From Bacteroidota bacterium (GTDB lineage: Bacteria; Bacteroidota; Bacteroidia; Flavobacteriales; Flavobacteriaceae), in the NCBI GenBank assembly GCA_023457535.1, contig JAEWLN010000042.1, positions 1-5,744 of the forward strand: 5,744 nucleotides of DNA, in the 5' to 3' direction. The notes beneath the pieces were generated by a model that made no database searches, had not been told where the DNA came from, and worked only from the letters and a program-made list of their open reading frames with translations. A program made the translations under genes and the position numbers. Each line of letters begins with the position of its first letter. Within the stretch, counting starts at the first letter, position 1. This document shows positions 1 to 5,532 of the stretch, one piece after another.

Positions 1-678
1 ATCCTGGGATTTGTCGCCAGCGTGCAGGTGTCTTTGAATGATATGGTGCGCATCGGCGACTGGATTACGTTCGACAAGTTCGGGGCCGATGGCGATGTGA
101 TCGAAATCAATCTGGCCACGGTCAAAGTGCGTAATTTCGACAACACGACCACGACGATCCCTACCTACTCGATGATCTCCGATTCGTTCCGGAACTGGCG
201 CGGCATGCTCAACTCCAACGGCCGGCGGATCAAGCGCTACATCAACATCAAAACCAAAAGCATCCGTTTTTTGACCGAGGCCGAACTGGAAAATCTCAAG
301 CGCATCCAGCTCATTACCCATTATATCGAAGACCGGCAAAAGGAAATCACGCGCTACAATGAGACGCATGGCATCGACAAATCCATCCCCATCAACGGCC
401 GGCACATGACCAATTTTGGGTTGTTCAGAAAATACATCACGCAATATTTGCAAAACCATCCGGCGCTCAACAAAGACATGTTGTTGCTTTGCCGGCAGCT
501 GCAACCCACGCAGTACGGTATTCCGCTGGAGATCTATACTTTTACAACCGATAAGCGGTTTGAGAATTACGAATACATCATGGCCGATATTTTTGACCAT
601 ATCTTTGCGTCTGTCGGGTATTTTGACCTGGAGATTTTTGAGCTGCCCAGTGAAGGGCCGCGAAGTTTTGAGCATTAG
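1..678 (+). CDS. Mechanosensitive ion channel, MscS superfamily (YbdG/MscM-like), 3' part
   Basis: The frame is open from the first base, so this is the C-terminal 225 residues of a longer protein. Full-length YbdG is about 415 residues, so roughly the N-terminal half, with most transmembrane helices, lies outside the window. The family forms inner-membrane channels that open under membrane tension and release solutes after hypo-osmotic shock. Visible residues 1-20 match the end of the pore-lining helix running into the beta domain (FVASVQVS, then NDMVRIGDWI). The following 'GADGDVIEI' and 'TTVKVRN...TTTTIPTY' segments, and 'ISDSFRNWRGM', are characteristic of the YbdG branch rather than small MscS. 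The rest is the cytoplasmic alpha/beta domain with the insertion typical of YbdG. In-frame GTG codons at 22 and 28 are internal, not starts. It converges on the thioesterase gene with 15 bases between the stops. Family assignment is strong; conductance class is inferred from similarity. Confidence 0.9.
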   Translation: MLGFVASVQVSLNDMVRIGDWITFDKFGADGDVIEINLATVKVRNFDNTTTTIPTYSMISDSFRNWRGMLNSNGRRIKRYINIKTKSIRFLTEAELENLKRIQLITHYIEDRQKEITRYNETHGIDKSIPINGRHMTNFGLFRKYITQYLQNHPALNKDMLLLCRQLQPTQYGIPLEIYTFTTDKRFENYEYIMADIFDHIFASVGYFDLEIFELPSEGPRSFEH

Positions 679-691
679 CGGTTTGAAACCG
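679..691. repeat. Perfect 13-base inverted repeat between convergent stops
   Basis: CGGTTT-G-AAACCG begins directly after the channel gene's stop codon and ends three bases before the thioesterase stop. As RNA it could form a 5-bp stem with a 3-base loop in transcripts from either strand. No T-tract follows on either side, so it is at best a weak bidirectional terminator or 3'-end stabilising hairpin. The inverted repeat is seen directly; the role is a guess. Confidence 0.35.
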
Positions 692-693
692 GG

Positions 694-1098
694 TTAATCC
701 TTATTTTCAATCCGCCTGAACCGGTCGTCCAGTTTTTCCAATTTCGTTTTCCCGTGCGGTTTGGGTTTGCGGTCATCGCCAAGGGCCACCATGGTGATCG
801 AATCGACGGTGATGATGACCTCGCGCGTCATAATATTGCGCACTTCACAACGCAGCGTGATGGACGTATGGCCGAATTTTACCGCATCGATGCCGATCTC
901 GATGATATCGCCTTCGCGCGCCGAACTGCGGAAATTGATTTCGGACATGTGCTTGGTCACGATTCGCGTATTTTCAAGCTGGATGATCGAGAACAGCGCG
1001 AGTTCTTCGTCGATCCAGGCCAGCAGTTTGCCGCCGAACAGCGTGCCGTTGGGATTGAGGTCCTCGGGTTTAACCCATTTTCTGGTGTGGAACAGCAT
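694..1098 (-). CDS. Acyl-CoA thioesterase, hotdog fold (YciA/ACOT type)
   Basis: A 134-residue single-domain 4HBT protein, the usual length for YciA-like enzymes, which hydrolyse acyl-CoA to free acid and CoA in the cytoplasm. The signature is 'NPNGTLFGGKLLAWIDEE' (residues 15-32). It matches the family pattern NGxxFGG followed by an acidic residue on the central helix, and Asp30 is the likely catalytic carboxylate. 'INFRSSAREGDIIEI' (about 54-68) and 'GHTSITLRCEV' (about 76-86) are the strands that pack the acyl pocket in this fold. The C-terminal 24 residues are a charged, lysine- and arginine-rich tail. The ATG lies 6 bases after the Nudix stop, so the two genes are almost certainly co-transcribed. 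There is no Shine-Dalgarno sequence, as is normal in Bacteroidota. Acyl chain preference cannot be read from the sequence. Confidence 0.9.
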   Translation of the reverse strand: MLFHTRKWVKPEDLNPNGTLFGGKLLAWIDEELALFSIIQLENTRIVTKHMSEINFRSSAREGDIIEIGIDAVKFGHTSITLRCEVRNIMTREVIITVDSITMVALGDDRKPKPHGKTKLEKLDDRFRRIENKD

Positions 1099-1104
1099 GA
1101 TTTG

Positions 1105-1521
1105 TCAGGTTTTTGTCAGTGCGAAACTAATGATTTCGGCGTGGTCGAATGCCAATTTTGGCAAATCGTTAACCGAAAACCATTTCGCATCCGCCGCGTC
1201 GTCTGCCGCCTGGGGTTGCACGTTTTCATCGGACATCCGTGCCAGGAAAGCCACAGAAACCATGTGTCCACGCGGATCGCGGCGTGGTTTGCCAAAGGCT
1301 TTGAGTTGTTCGATATGATTTACGCGGATGCCGGTTTCTTCGAGCAGTTCGCGTCGGGCAGCATCGGGCAAATCTTCATTCTCATCGACAAACCCGCCCG
1401 GCAGGGCCCATTGGTTTTCAAAGGGCGGGTTTTTTCGCTGGATCAGTACGATGTGTCCGCCCGATACGGACGCGCGCCAGAGCACAACATCCACAGTCAC
1501 AAAGATTTTAGAAGTTCTCAT
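1105..1521 (-). CDS. Nudix hydrolase (ADP-ribose pyrophosphatase-like)
   Basis: A 138-residue protein with a complete Nudix box fitting GX5EX7REUXEEXGU: Gly43, Glu49, Arg57-Glu58, Glu61-Glu62, Gly64, Ile65. The glutamates bind the divalent metals that drive hydrolysis of a nucleoside diphosphate linked to a moiety X. The segments 'NPPFENQWALPGGFVDE' (31-47) and 'GKPRRDPRGHMVSVAFLA' (77-94) resemble the ADP-ribose pyrophosphatase group and the Nudix domain of NrtR regulators. NrtR carries an extra C-terminal winged helix, and this protein ends without one, so a stand-alone enzyme is more likely. First gene of a two-gene unit with the thioesterase. Upstream on the minus strand I see only a poor promoter candidate: TTG (complement of 1572-1574) and an ATcaTTTG -7 (complement of 1542-1549), 22 bases apart, with the first two -7 bases wrong. 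The family is certain; the substrate is inferred. Confidence 0.93.
   Translation of the reverse strand: MRTSKIFVTVDVVLWRASVSGGHIVLIQRKNPPFENQWALPGGFVDENEDLPDAARRELLEETGIRVNHIEQLKAFGKPRRDPRGHMVSVAFLARMSDENVQPQAADDAADAKWFSVNDLPKLAFDHAEIISFALTKT
1391..1435 (+). terminator. Terminator-like hairpin, antisense inside the Nudix gene
   Basis: On the plus strand, AACCCGCCC (1391-1399) pairs perfectly with GGGCGGGTT (1423-1431), and T's run from 1430 to 1435. The loop is 23 bases, longer than usual, but contains a further GGGCCC. It lies opposite the codons for the Nudix segments NPPF and PGGF, so the complementarity could come from protein constraint alone. If functional, it would stop plus-strand read-through coming from the channel gene before it reached the ompA promoter. 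Confidence 0.3.
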
Positions 1522-1589
1522 ACGTTCTTTTAAATTAACGACAAATGATTATAAAATTCCGATAAAATGTGCAATTATTCTGTCTAAGA

Positions 1590-1619
1590 TTGAATTTTAA
1601 ATCTAAACCGTTATATTTG
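1590..1619 (+). promoter_or_regulatory. Bacteroidota-type promoter of the OmpA gene
   Basis: TTG at 1590-1592 (-33 element) and TATATTTG at 1612-1619 (-7 element, consensus TAnnTTTG) are separated by 19 bases, the spacing expected for the primary sigma factor of Bacteroidota. Transcription would begin near 1625 and leave a leader of about 50 bases before the ATG at 1675. The perfect fit is consistent with strong expression of an abundant outer-membrane protein. The exact start is inferred. Confidence 0.75.
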
Positions 1620-1627
1620 CAATAGCC

Positions 1628-1639
1628 AATTTATAAATT
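1628..1639. repeat. 12-base perfect A+T palindrome in the ompA leader
   Basis: AATTTATAAATT is its own reverse complement. It starts 9 bases after the -7 element, just beyond the predicted transcription start. It could be an operator for a dimeric repressor, but palindromes arise easily by chance in sequence this A+T rich. Seen directly; the role is unknown. Confidence 0.35.
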
Positions 1640-1674
1640 TATTTACGCCATTGACGAAATAACCCGAATCAATT

Positions 1675-3063
1675 ATGAAAAAAAATTTACTCTTTTTATC
1701 CGGTGCCTTACTTAGTTTTGCGGGCGTGTCGGCTCAAAACGATCCCAAAAAAGAAGACATCAAGGATGCAGGCGACGCAGTAGTCGAATATGCCACTTTC
1801 AATAAATGGACTGTAGAAGTGGTTGCCGGCCAGGCTAAAGGTACAAAGCCGTACAGCGAAGGCTATTATTCGAGTAATCCCGATAAGGTGCTCGGGGCAT
1901 TTAAATTCAATTCATACGGCGTGGCGGCGCGTTACATGTTCAGCCCGACCTTCGGATTGCGTTTGGGTGGGAATCTGGACCGTTTCGAAAGCATCGAGGA
2001 CAGCAAGCCGTTCGAAACGCAGCAATTGCGTTTTGATCTCCAGGGTGTTGTCAACGCGGCGCGACTGTTCAATATCCAGGAGCACCTCGGAAGGTTCAAC
2101 CTGTTGATCCACGCCGGTTTCGTATACGCGCGTTTTACGCCCAAACTCGATACCGGGATCGACCTGACGCTTCAGGATGAGCCGGGTGAGCCGGGCGGTG
2201 TTTCCAATGTCGATCAGACAGAGAACAACCTCGGTATTATGGTAGGTTTCTCGCCGGAATTCCGATTGACTAAAAAACTGGCCATTATCGCCGATTTTTC
2301 AACCATTGCCAACTTCAGGCAACATTTTGCGTGGGACGGCCACTATGCCAACCGCGATGAAAACCTTTCAGGTCAGATGATCGCCGGTACGATAGGACTG
2401 GCCTATTCATTCGGATCCGATGAACTCCACGGCGACTGGGCCATTCTTGAAGACCCGAAAAGCCAGGAATTCGCAGAACTCGACAAACGCATCGGCGAAC
2501 TCGAAACCATGCTCAATGATGCCGATAAAGACGGTGTGCCGGACTACCTGGACGTAGAGAACAACTCGATCGCAGGGGTAGCTGTCGATACCAAAGGCCG
2601 AATGGTCGACATCAACAAAAACGGTATTCCTGACGAGCTCGAGAAACACCTTCAGGCGAACTATGCGACCAAGGAAACCATTACCCAGGCCGCGGCAACA
2701 GCCAATGAGGAAATGGTCAGAAAACTCATCAACGACGGTTACGTAACGACCTACTTCGATTTCAATAAGACCAAGCCTACCAACGTTTCCACAGAAGGCA
2801 TCGACTTTATGCTGACTTATTTAAGAAACAACCCATCGGCTTCGATCGACATCATCGGAAATGCTGATGAGATCGGTGCAACGCCTTACAACATCCAATT
2901 GGCCAACAAGCGCGCCGAGAGCGTCAAGGCTATCCTGATGAAAGCCGGAATTCCGGCCAGCAGACTTAACGTGATTTCTAAAGGCGAGGATACGTCGGTG
3001 GATCCGGATTCTGCAGGTGCAAGAAAACTTGTCCGTCGCGTAACGTTCAAAGTCAGACAATAA
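1675..3063 (+). CDS. OmpA-family outer-membrane protein with TSP3-like hinge
   Basis: A 462-residue secreted protein linking the outer membrane to peptidoglycan. Residues 1-20 are a signal peptide (MKKN, a hydrophobic core, then GVSA before Gln21). Residues about 45-247 alternate polar and hydrophobic and contain glycine/aromatic strand ends, consistent with an OmpA-type beta barrel; loop 163-180 is rich in Glu, Pro and Gly. Residues about 265-325 carry a short acidic hinge with two calcium-binding TSP3-like motifs, 'DADKDGVPDYLD' (282-293) and 'DINKNGIPDELE' (312-323). Residues about 357-462 form the C-terminal OmpA domain: 'FDFNKTKP', then 'GNADEIG' with Asp398, and Arg413 in 'KRAESV'. This Asp/Arg pair is 15 residues apart, as in known diaminopimelate-binding OmpA domains. 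The usual GHTD is GNAD here; a similar variant (GYADEIG) is familiar from flavobacterial relatives. The ATG follows an A-rich leader without Shine-Dalgarno. Single-gene unit with its own promoter and terminator. Confidence 0.93.
   Translation: MKKNLLFLSGALLSFAGVSAQNDPKKEDIKDAGDAVVEYATFNKWTVEVVAGQAKGTKPYSEGYYSSNPDKVLGAFKFNSYGVAARYMFSPTFGLRLGGNLDRFESIEDSKPFETQQLRFDLQGVVNAARLFNIQEHLGRFNLLIHAGFVYARFTPKLDTGIDLTLQDEPGEPGGVSNVDQTENNLGIMVGFSPEFRLTKKLAIIADFSTIANFRQHFAWDGHYANRDENLSGQMIAGTIGLAYSFGSDELHGDWAILEDPKSQEFAELDKRIGELETMLNDADKDGVPDYLDVENNSIAGVAVDTKGRMVDINKNGIPDELEKHLQANYATKETITQAAATANEEMVRKLINDGYVTTYFDFNKTKPTNVSTEGIDFMLTYLRNNPSASIDIIGNADEIGATPYNIQLANKRAESVKAILMKAGIPASRLNVISKGEDTSVDPDSAGARKLVRRVTFKVRQ
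2178..2195 (+). repeat. Perfect tandem 9-base repeat inside the OmpA gene
   Basis: TGAGCCGGG occurs twice back to back. Being a multiple of three, it duplicates a Glu-Pro-Gly unit (E169-P-G-E-P-G-G175) without breaking the frame. It falls in the longest polar, non-strand segment of the predicted barrel, probably an exposed loop. Confidence 0.7.
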
Positions 3064-3091
3064 TCAACATTCAGTTCTTGATAAGTATCAG

Positions 3092-3123
3092 AATCCCCTG
3101 TCGGTTGGCAGGGGATTTTTTTT
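3092..3123 (+). terminator. Intrinsic terminator of the OmpA gene
   Basis: AATCCCCTG (3092-3100) and CAGGGGATT (3109-3117) form a perfect 9-bp stem with an 8-base loop, and the T-tract runs from 3116 to 3123. It begins 28 bases after the OmpA stop codon. A textbook rho-independent terminator. Confidence 0.92.
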
Positions 3124-3130
3124 ATCTTTA
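3123..3130 (+). promoter_or_regulatory. Possible -7 element of the downstream small gene
   Basis: TATCTTTA matches TAnnTTTG except for the last base and starts on the final T of the terminator's T-tract. A TTG at 3105-3107, in the terminator loop, could be the -33 element, but the 15-base spacing is shorter than usual. The ATG is only 12 bases downstream of this element, so the transcript would have a leader of a few bases at most. Tentative. Confidence 0.4.
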
Positions 3131-3142
3131 AAAGAAAACATC

Positions 3143-3541
3143 ATGGAAACCAGAGATATATTTATCAGGGATTTCCGCGGGGCGACCCTAGGGACGATTA
3201 CGCAACAGTCCTCTGCCGGCGAAATCTTCCAGAACCAGACGCTGCGCCCCATTCTGAAACTGCAAAATGATTTGTTTGTCGCGGTTTTTGCCAATCAGAT
3301 CGCCAAGCACAAATCCGATTTCTACGGCCTGCCCGTCGAAAAGAAAATGCAATACATCGAAAACGTGATCCAGAAAGATGTGAAGTTCAGGAATTCGCTC
3401 AAAGGAATGGTTATCAGTCTGTTCAGTCTGGAGGAATATGCCGTGTATATCCGGGATTCGTCAAGCCTGAACAAGCGAATGATGAACATGCTCATTGAGC
3501 GGCTGCAAAGCCAGGTCCAATTGTTTGAACCACCCGGGTAA
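3143..3541 (+). CDS. Conserved protein of unknown function (flavobacterial family)
   Basis: A 132-residue protein without signal peptide, membrane segment or cysteines, so probably cytoplasmic. I recall relatives in Flavobacterium, sometimes labelled 'glyoxalase'. I see none of the metal-binding His/Glu arrangement of the VOC/glyoxalase fold, so I do not adopt that name. The likely conserved core runs from about residue 26 ('EIFQNQTLRPILKLQNDL') through 'FRNSLKGMV' to 'NKRMMNMLIERLQSQVQLFE' at the end. It is mostly predicted helix and rich in Asn, Gln and Lys. The N-terminus 'IRDFRGATLGTI' may be one or two strands. It follows the ompA terminator, so it is probably transcribed separately. Its stop is 38 bases from the convergent aminopeptidase stop, with no clear terminator between them. 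The gene is real with high confidence; the function is not known to me. Confidence 0.85.
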   Translation: METRDIFIRDFRGATLGTITQQSSAGEIFQNQTLRPILKLQNDLFVAVFANQIAKHKSDFYGLPVEKKMQYIENVIQKDVKFRNSLKGMVISLFSLEEYAVYIRDSSSLNKRMMNMLIERLQSQVQLFEPPG

Positions 3542-3579
3542 AGTGTTTACAGTAAAGTATAAACGCCCGGACTGGCTCA

Positions 3580-5004
3580 TTACATCCGCTCAATAAACGC
3601 AGTCACTAATTGAACGCCATAAGCCGTGGCGTGTTTACTTTTTGCAAATTCATCGTCGGCAAAAGCCACCCCTGCGATATCAAGATGCGCCCAAGCAGGG
3701 TGGTCCTCTGTAAAATACTCCAGAAATTTGGCCGCGGTGATCGCGCCGGCCATCGGTTTGCCGCTCCAATTCTTAACATCGGCGATATCGCTTTCGAGAT
3801 CGCCCTTGTAGGCGTCCCACAATGGCAAAGGCCAGCACCGCTCTCCTATCGCATCGCCGGCTTGCTGGATTTTAGCCGACATATCTGGATTGTTGGTAAA
3901 AAGTGCCGCACACTCATGGCCAAACGTTCCCATTGCGCTGCCGGTCAGCGTGGCCAGATCGATAATAGTATCGGGTTTGTAGTTGCGGATCAGGTACGAT
4001 AAACCGTCGGCCAGAATAAGCCTGCCTTCTGCATCGGTGTCGATGATTTCGATCGAATGTCCGGCGTAGCTGCCAATGACGTCGCTCGGCCGGAACGAAT
4101 TGGCGTCCACCGCACTCTCGCAAGCCGGTACGATGGCGGTCACTTTGACGGGCAACTGCAAATCGGCAATCAATTGCATCGCACCTAATACGGCGCCCGC
4201 TCCAGCCATGTCTGATTTCATTTGGTACATACCGGCCACTTTGATGTTGAGCCCGCCGGTATCGAACGTAATTCCCTTGCCCACCAGCCCGATGTGCGGT
4301 ACCGCGACGTCAGGATTTGACTTGCCGTACTCCATAATAATGAACTTGGGCTCATTGACGCTTCCTTTGCCCACGGCCAGAAAGGCGTCGAGCCGCTGTG
4401 CTTCACACGCTTTCCGGTCCAATACGGTTACTGAAAAACCGTACTTCTTACCCGCGTTCAGGGCCCAATCGGCGAGGTATCCCGGCGTGGCCACGTTGGG
4501 CGGTGCGTCCACCAGATGCAGTGTCCCGAGTTGGGCCGCAGCTATTTTGAACGCGCGCTGCGCAAGGCTTGAATGGTCTTTGGACGCATACAAACCGAGC
4601 GTAAAATCGTCCGCGGCAAACGGGTGACGTTCACTTTTTTTGAAATGCCCGATGTCATATGTGCTCCACCACAACCCACACAATATCGCCTCTACTTGCG
4701 CATCGGTCAGAAAATCAGGCAGCGCGATGGCCGTTTTCTGGACAAACCAGTCGCGATTTTTGGCGGGAATTCGTCTGAAAATCGTTCGCAGCGTACGGTA
4801 ATCCGGCTCCGTGCCGATGCCTGCAAAAATGTACAGGCCCCCGCTGTGCCCGATGGCGTAATGCGTATCTTTTTTGCCGCTGAACACCAGCGGGGAAATC
4901 GAAACGCCGTTGAAAATAACCGGTTGGTTTGCCGGCGTTTCCAATACCGGGATGATCAGCGTTCCTTCAAAACGGTCCGCAGGATGGAGTTGAAATGTTT
5001 TCAT
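3580..5004 (-). CDS. Leucyl aminopeptidase, peptidase family M17
   Basis: A 474-residue, two-metal cytoplasmic aminopeptidase that removes N-terminal residues from peptides in protein turnover; family members are usually hexamers. The catalytic domain (about 165-474) has all expected residues. Lys243 and Asp248 lie in 'VGKGITFDTGG', Lys255 (catalytic) in 'GLNIK', Asp265 in 'MKSDMAG', and Asp324, Glu326 and Arg328 in the M17 signature 'TDAEGRL'. Their spacing agrees with bovine lens and E. coli enzymes, less one residue in the loop before Asp265. The N-terminal domain (1-160) is diverged and shorter than in E. coli PepA (503 residues), as I recall for Bacteroidota members. There is no signal peptide. 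The start lies 54 bases after the thioredoxin-like gene's stop; that gap holds a short CAGGCC-A-CAGGCC direct repeat (minus strand) and no convincing promoter, so co-transcription is possible. Exact substrate preference cannot be read from the sequence. Confidence 0.94.
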   Translation of the reverse strand: MKTFQLHPADRFEGTLIIPVLETPANQPVIFNGVSISPLVFSGKKDTHYAIGHSGGLYIFAGIGTEPDYRTLRTIFRRIPAKNRDWFVQKTAIALPDFLTDAQVEAILCGLWWSTYDIGHFKKSERHPFAADDFTLGLYASKDHSSLAQRAFKIAAAQLGTLHLVDAPPNVATPGYLADWALNAGKKYGFSVTVLDRKACEAQRLDAFLAVGKGSVNEPKFIIMEYGKSNPDVAVPHIGLVGKGITFDTGGLNIKVAGMYQMKSDMAGAGAVLGAMQLIADLQLPVKVTAIVPACESAVDANSFRPSDVIGSYAGHSIEIIDTDAEGRLILADGLSYLIRNYKPDTIIDLATLTGSAMGTFGHECAALFTNNPDMSAKIQQAGDAIGERCWPLPLWDAYKGDLESDIADVKNWSGKPMAGAITAAKFLEYFTEDHPAWAHLDIAGVAFADDEFAKSKHATAYGVQLVTAFIERM

Positions 5005-5058
5005 TTGGTGGTTAAAGCGGCCTGTGGCCTGAAAATTAGAATAAAGGATTTGCGGGCG

Positions 5059-5481
5059 TTACCGGTTGGCCATTGCGCGCAACTTTTCGATGTATTGCTG
5101 CGGGGTTTCGTCCTGATAAACGCCAATGTGACCCAGCGCCCTGGCATTGCTGCCGATCAGTACCACAAGCGGGAAAAAGCCGTCTTTGTTGTACTTTTCA
5201 ACAATGAGCAAATTCTCCTCAATGTTTTCCCTGGACTGAAAATCCTGCCGCACAAGCATAAAATGGCGCGAGGCGTAGTCGAGAAAATCGCGTGATGACA
5301 ATACCTGCTGTTCGAGCTGTACACAATTTGGGCAGTCGCTTCCGCCCGTAAAGTACAAAAGTACCAGTTTGTTTTGCGCCGCCGATTCAGAAAGTGCCGT
5401 CTTGAGGTCGTTGGACCATTGCTGCGCATGGGAAACGGTGCTTCCTAACAGCAGCAGCAATGCAATTGCATTATTTTTCAT
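5059..5481 (-). CDS. Secreted thioredoxin-like protein, CPNC active site
   Basis: A 140-residue protein with a clear signal peptide (residues 1-19: MKNN, a run of leucines, cleavage after SHA), so it acts in the periplasm. The mature part is one thioredoxin fold: strand 'KLVLLYFTG' (38-46), the redox motif Cys50-Pro-Asn-Cys53 at the start of a helix, and the conserved proline at 104 in 'GFFPLVVLI'. The sequence preceding the motif (GGSDC) and the small size fit the Thioredoxin_7-like group rather than classic thioredoxin (WCGPC) or TlpA/ResA. It has the two cysteines needed for thiol-disulfide exchange and no others. The partner and direction (oxidase, reductase or isomerase) are unknown. It lies 51 bases downstream of the partial membrane protein gene. 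A degenerate -7 (AAGGTTTG, complement of 5504-5511) occurs in that gap but has no matching -33. Confidence 0.88.
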   Translation of the reverse strand: MKNNAIALLLLLGSTVSHAQQWSNDLKTALSESAAQNKLVLLYFTGGSDCPNCVQLEQQVLSSRDFLDYASRHFMLVRQDFQSRENIEENLLIVEKYNKDGFFPLVVLIGSNARALGHIGVYQDETPQQYIEKLRAMANR

Positions 5482-5532
5482 GACTCTGTTTTAATCTAAA
5501 CATCAAACCTTTGTAGCACTTTGACCATAAAG

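Larger units (their letters stand above)
1522..1674. promoter_or_regulatory. A+T-rich divergent regulatory region (Nudix unit / ompA)
   Basis: These 153 bases separate two divergently read units. Bases 1561-1660 contain 25 G/C by hand count, against about half in the flanking genes. The region holds the ompA promoter and a 12-base palindrome in its leader. On the other strand there is only a weak promoter candidate for the Nudix gene. I find no small gene here. Confidence 0.7.

Noticed and set aside
1105..1521. NrtR-type transcription regulator of NAD metabolism
   Set aside because: The Nudix part resembles that of NrtR, but the protein ends at 138 residues with no C-terminal winged-helix domain, and its Nudix box is fully intact.
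754..1533. A 260-codon open frame on the plus strand covering the thioesterase and Nudix genes
   Set aside because: It is antisense to two genes with intact family signatures, crosses their boundary, and its translation is low-complexity with no recognisable domain. It is a by-product of codon use on the other strand.
3545..3564. Weak inverted repeat GTTTA...TAAAC between the convergent stops of the small gene and the aminopeptidase
   Set aside because: Only five A+T-rich pairs and no T-tract; too weak to call a terminator.
3666..3703. Imperfect hairpin (CCACCCCTGC / GCAGGGTGG) near the 3' end of the aminopeptidase gene
   Set aside because: It has a bulge and a 19-base loop, lies well inside the coding sequence (HPAW...GVAFAD segment), and is followed by only four T's; coding coincidence is sufficient.
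5005..5058. Possible separate promoter for the aminopeptidase (TAATTTTC on the minus strand)
   Set aside because: The last base of the -7 element is wrong and there is no TTG at a suitable distance, so co-transcription with the upstream gene is at least as likely.
4076..5295. Long plus-strand open frames (4076-4627 and 4573-5295) opposite the aminopeptidase and thioredoxin-like genes
   Set aside because: The minus-strand genes have complete catalytic motifs; the antisense translations show no family features and span the intergenic gap.
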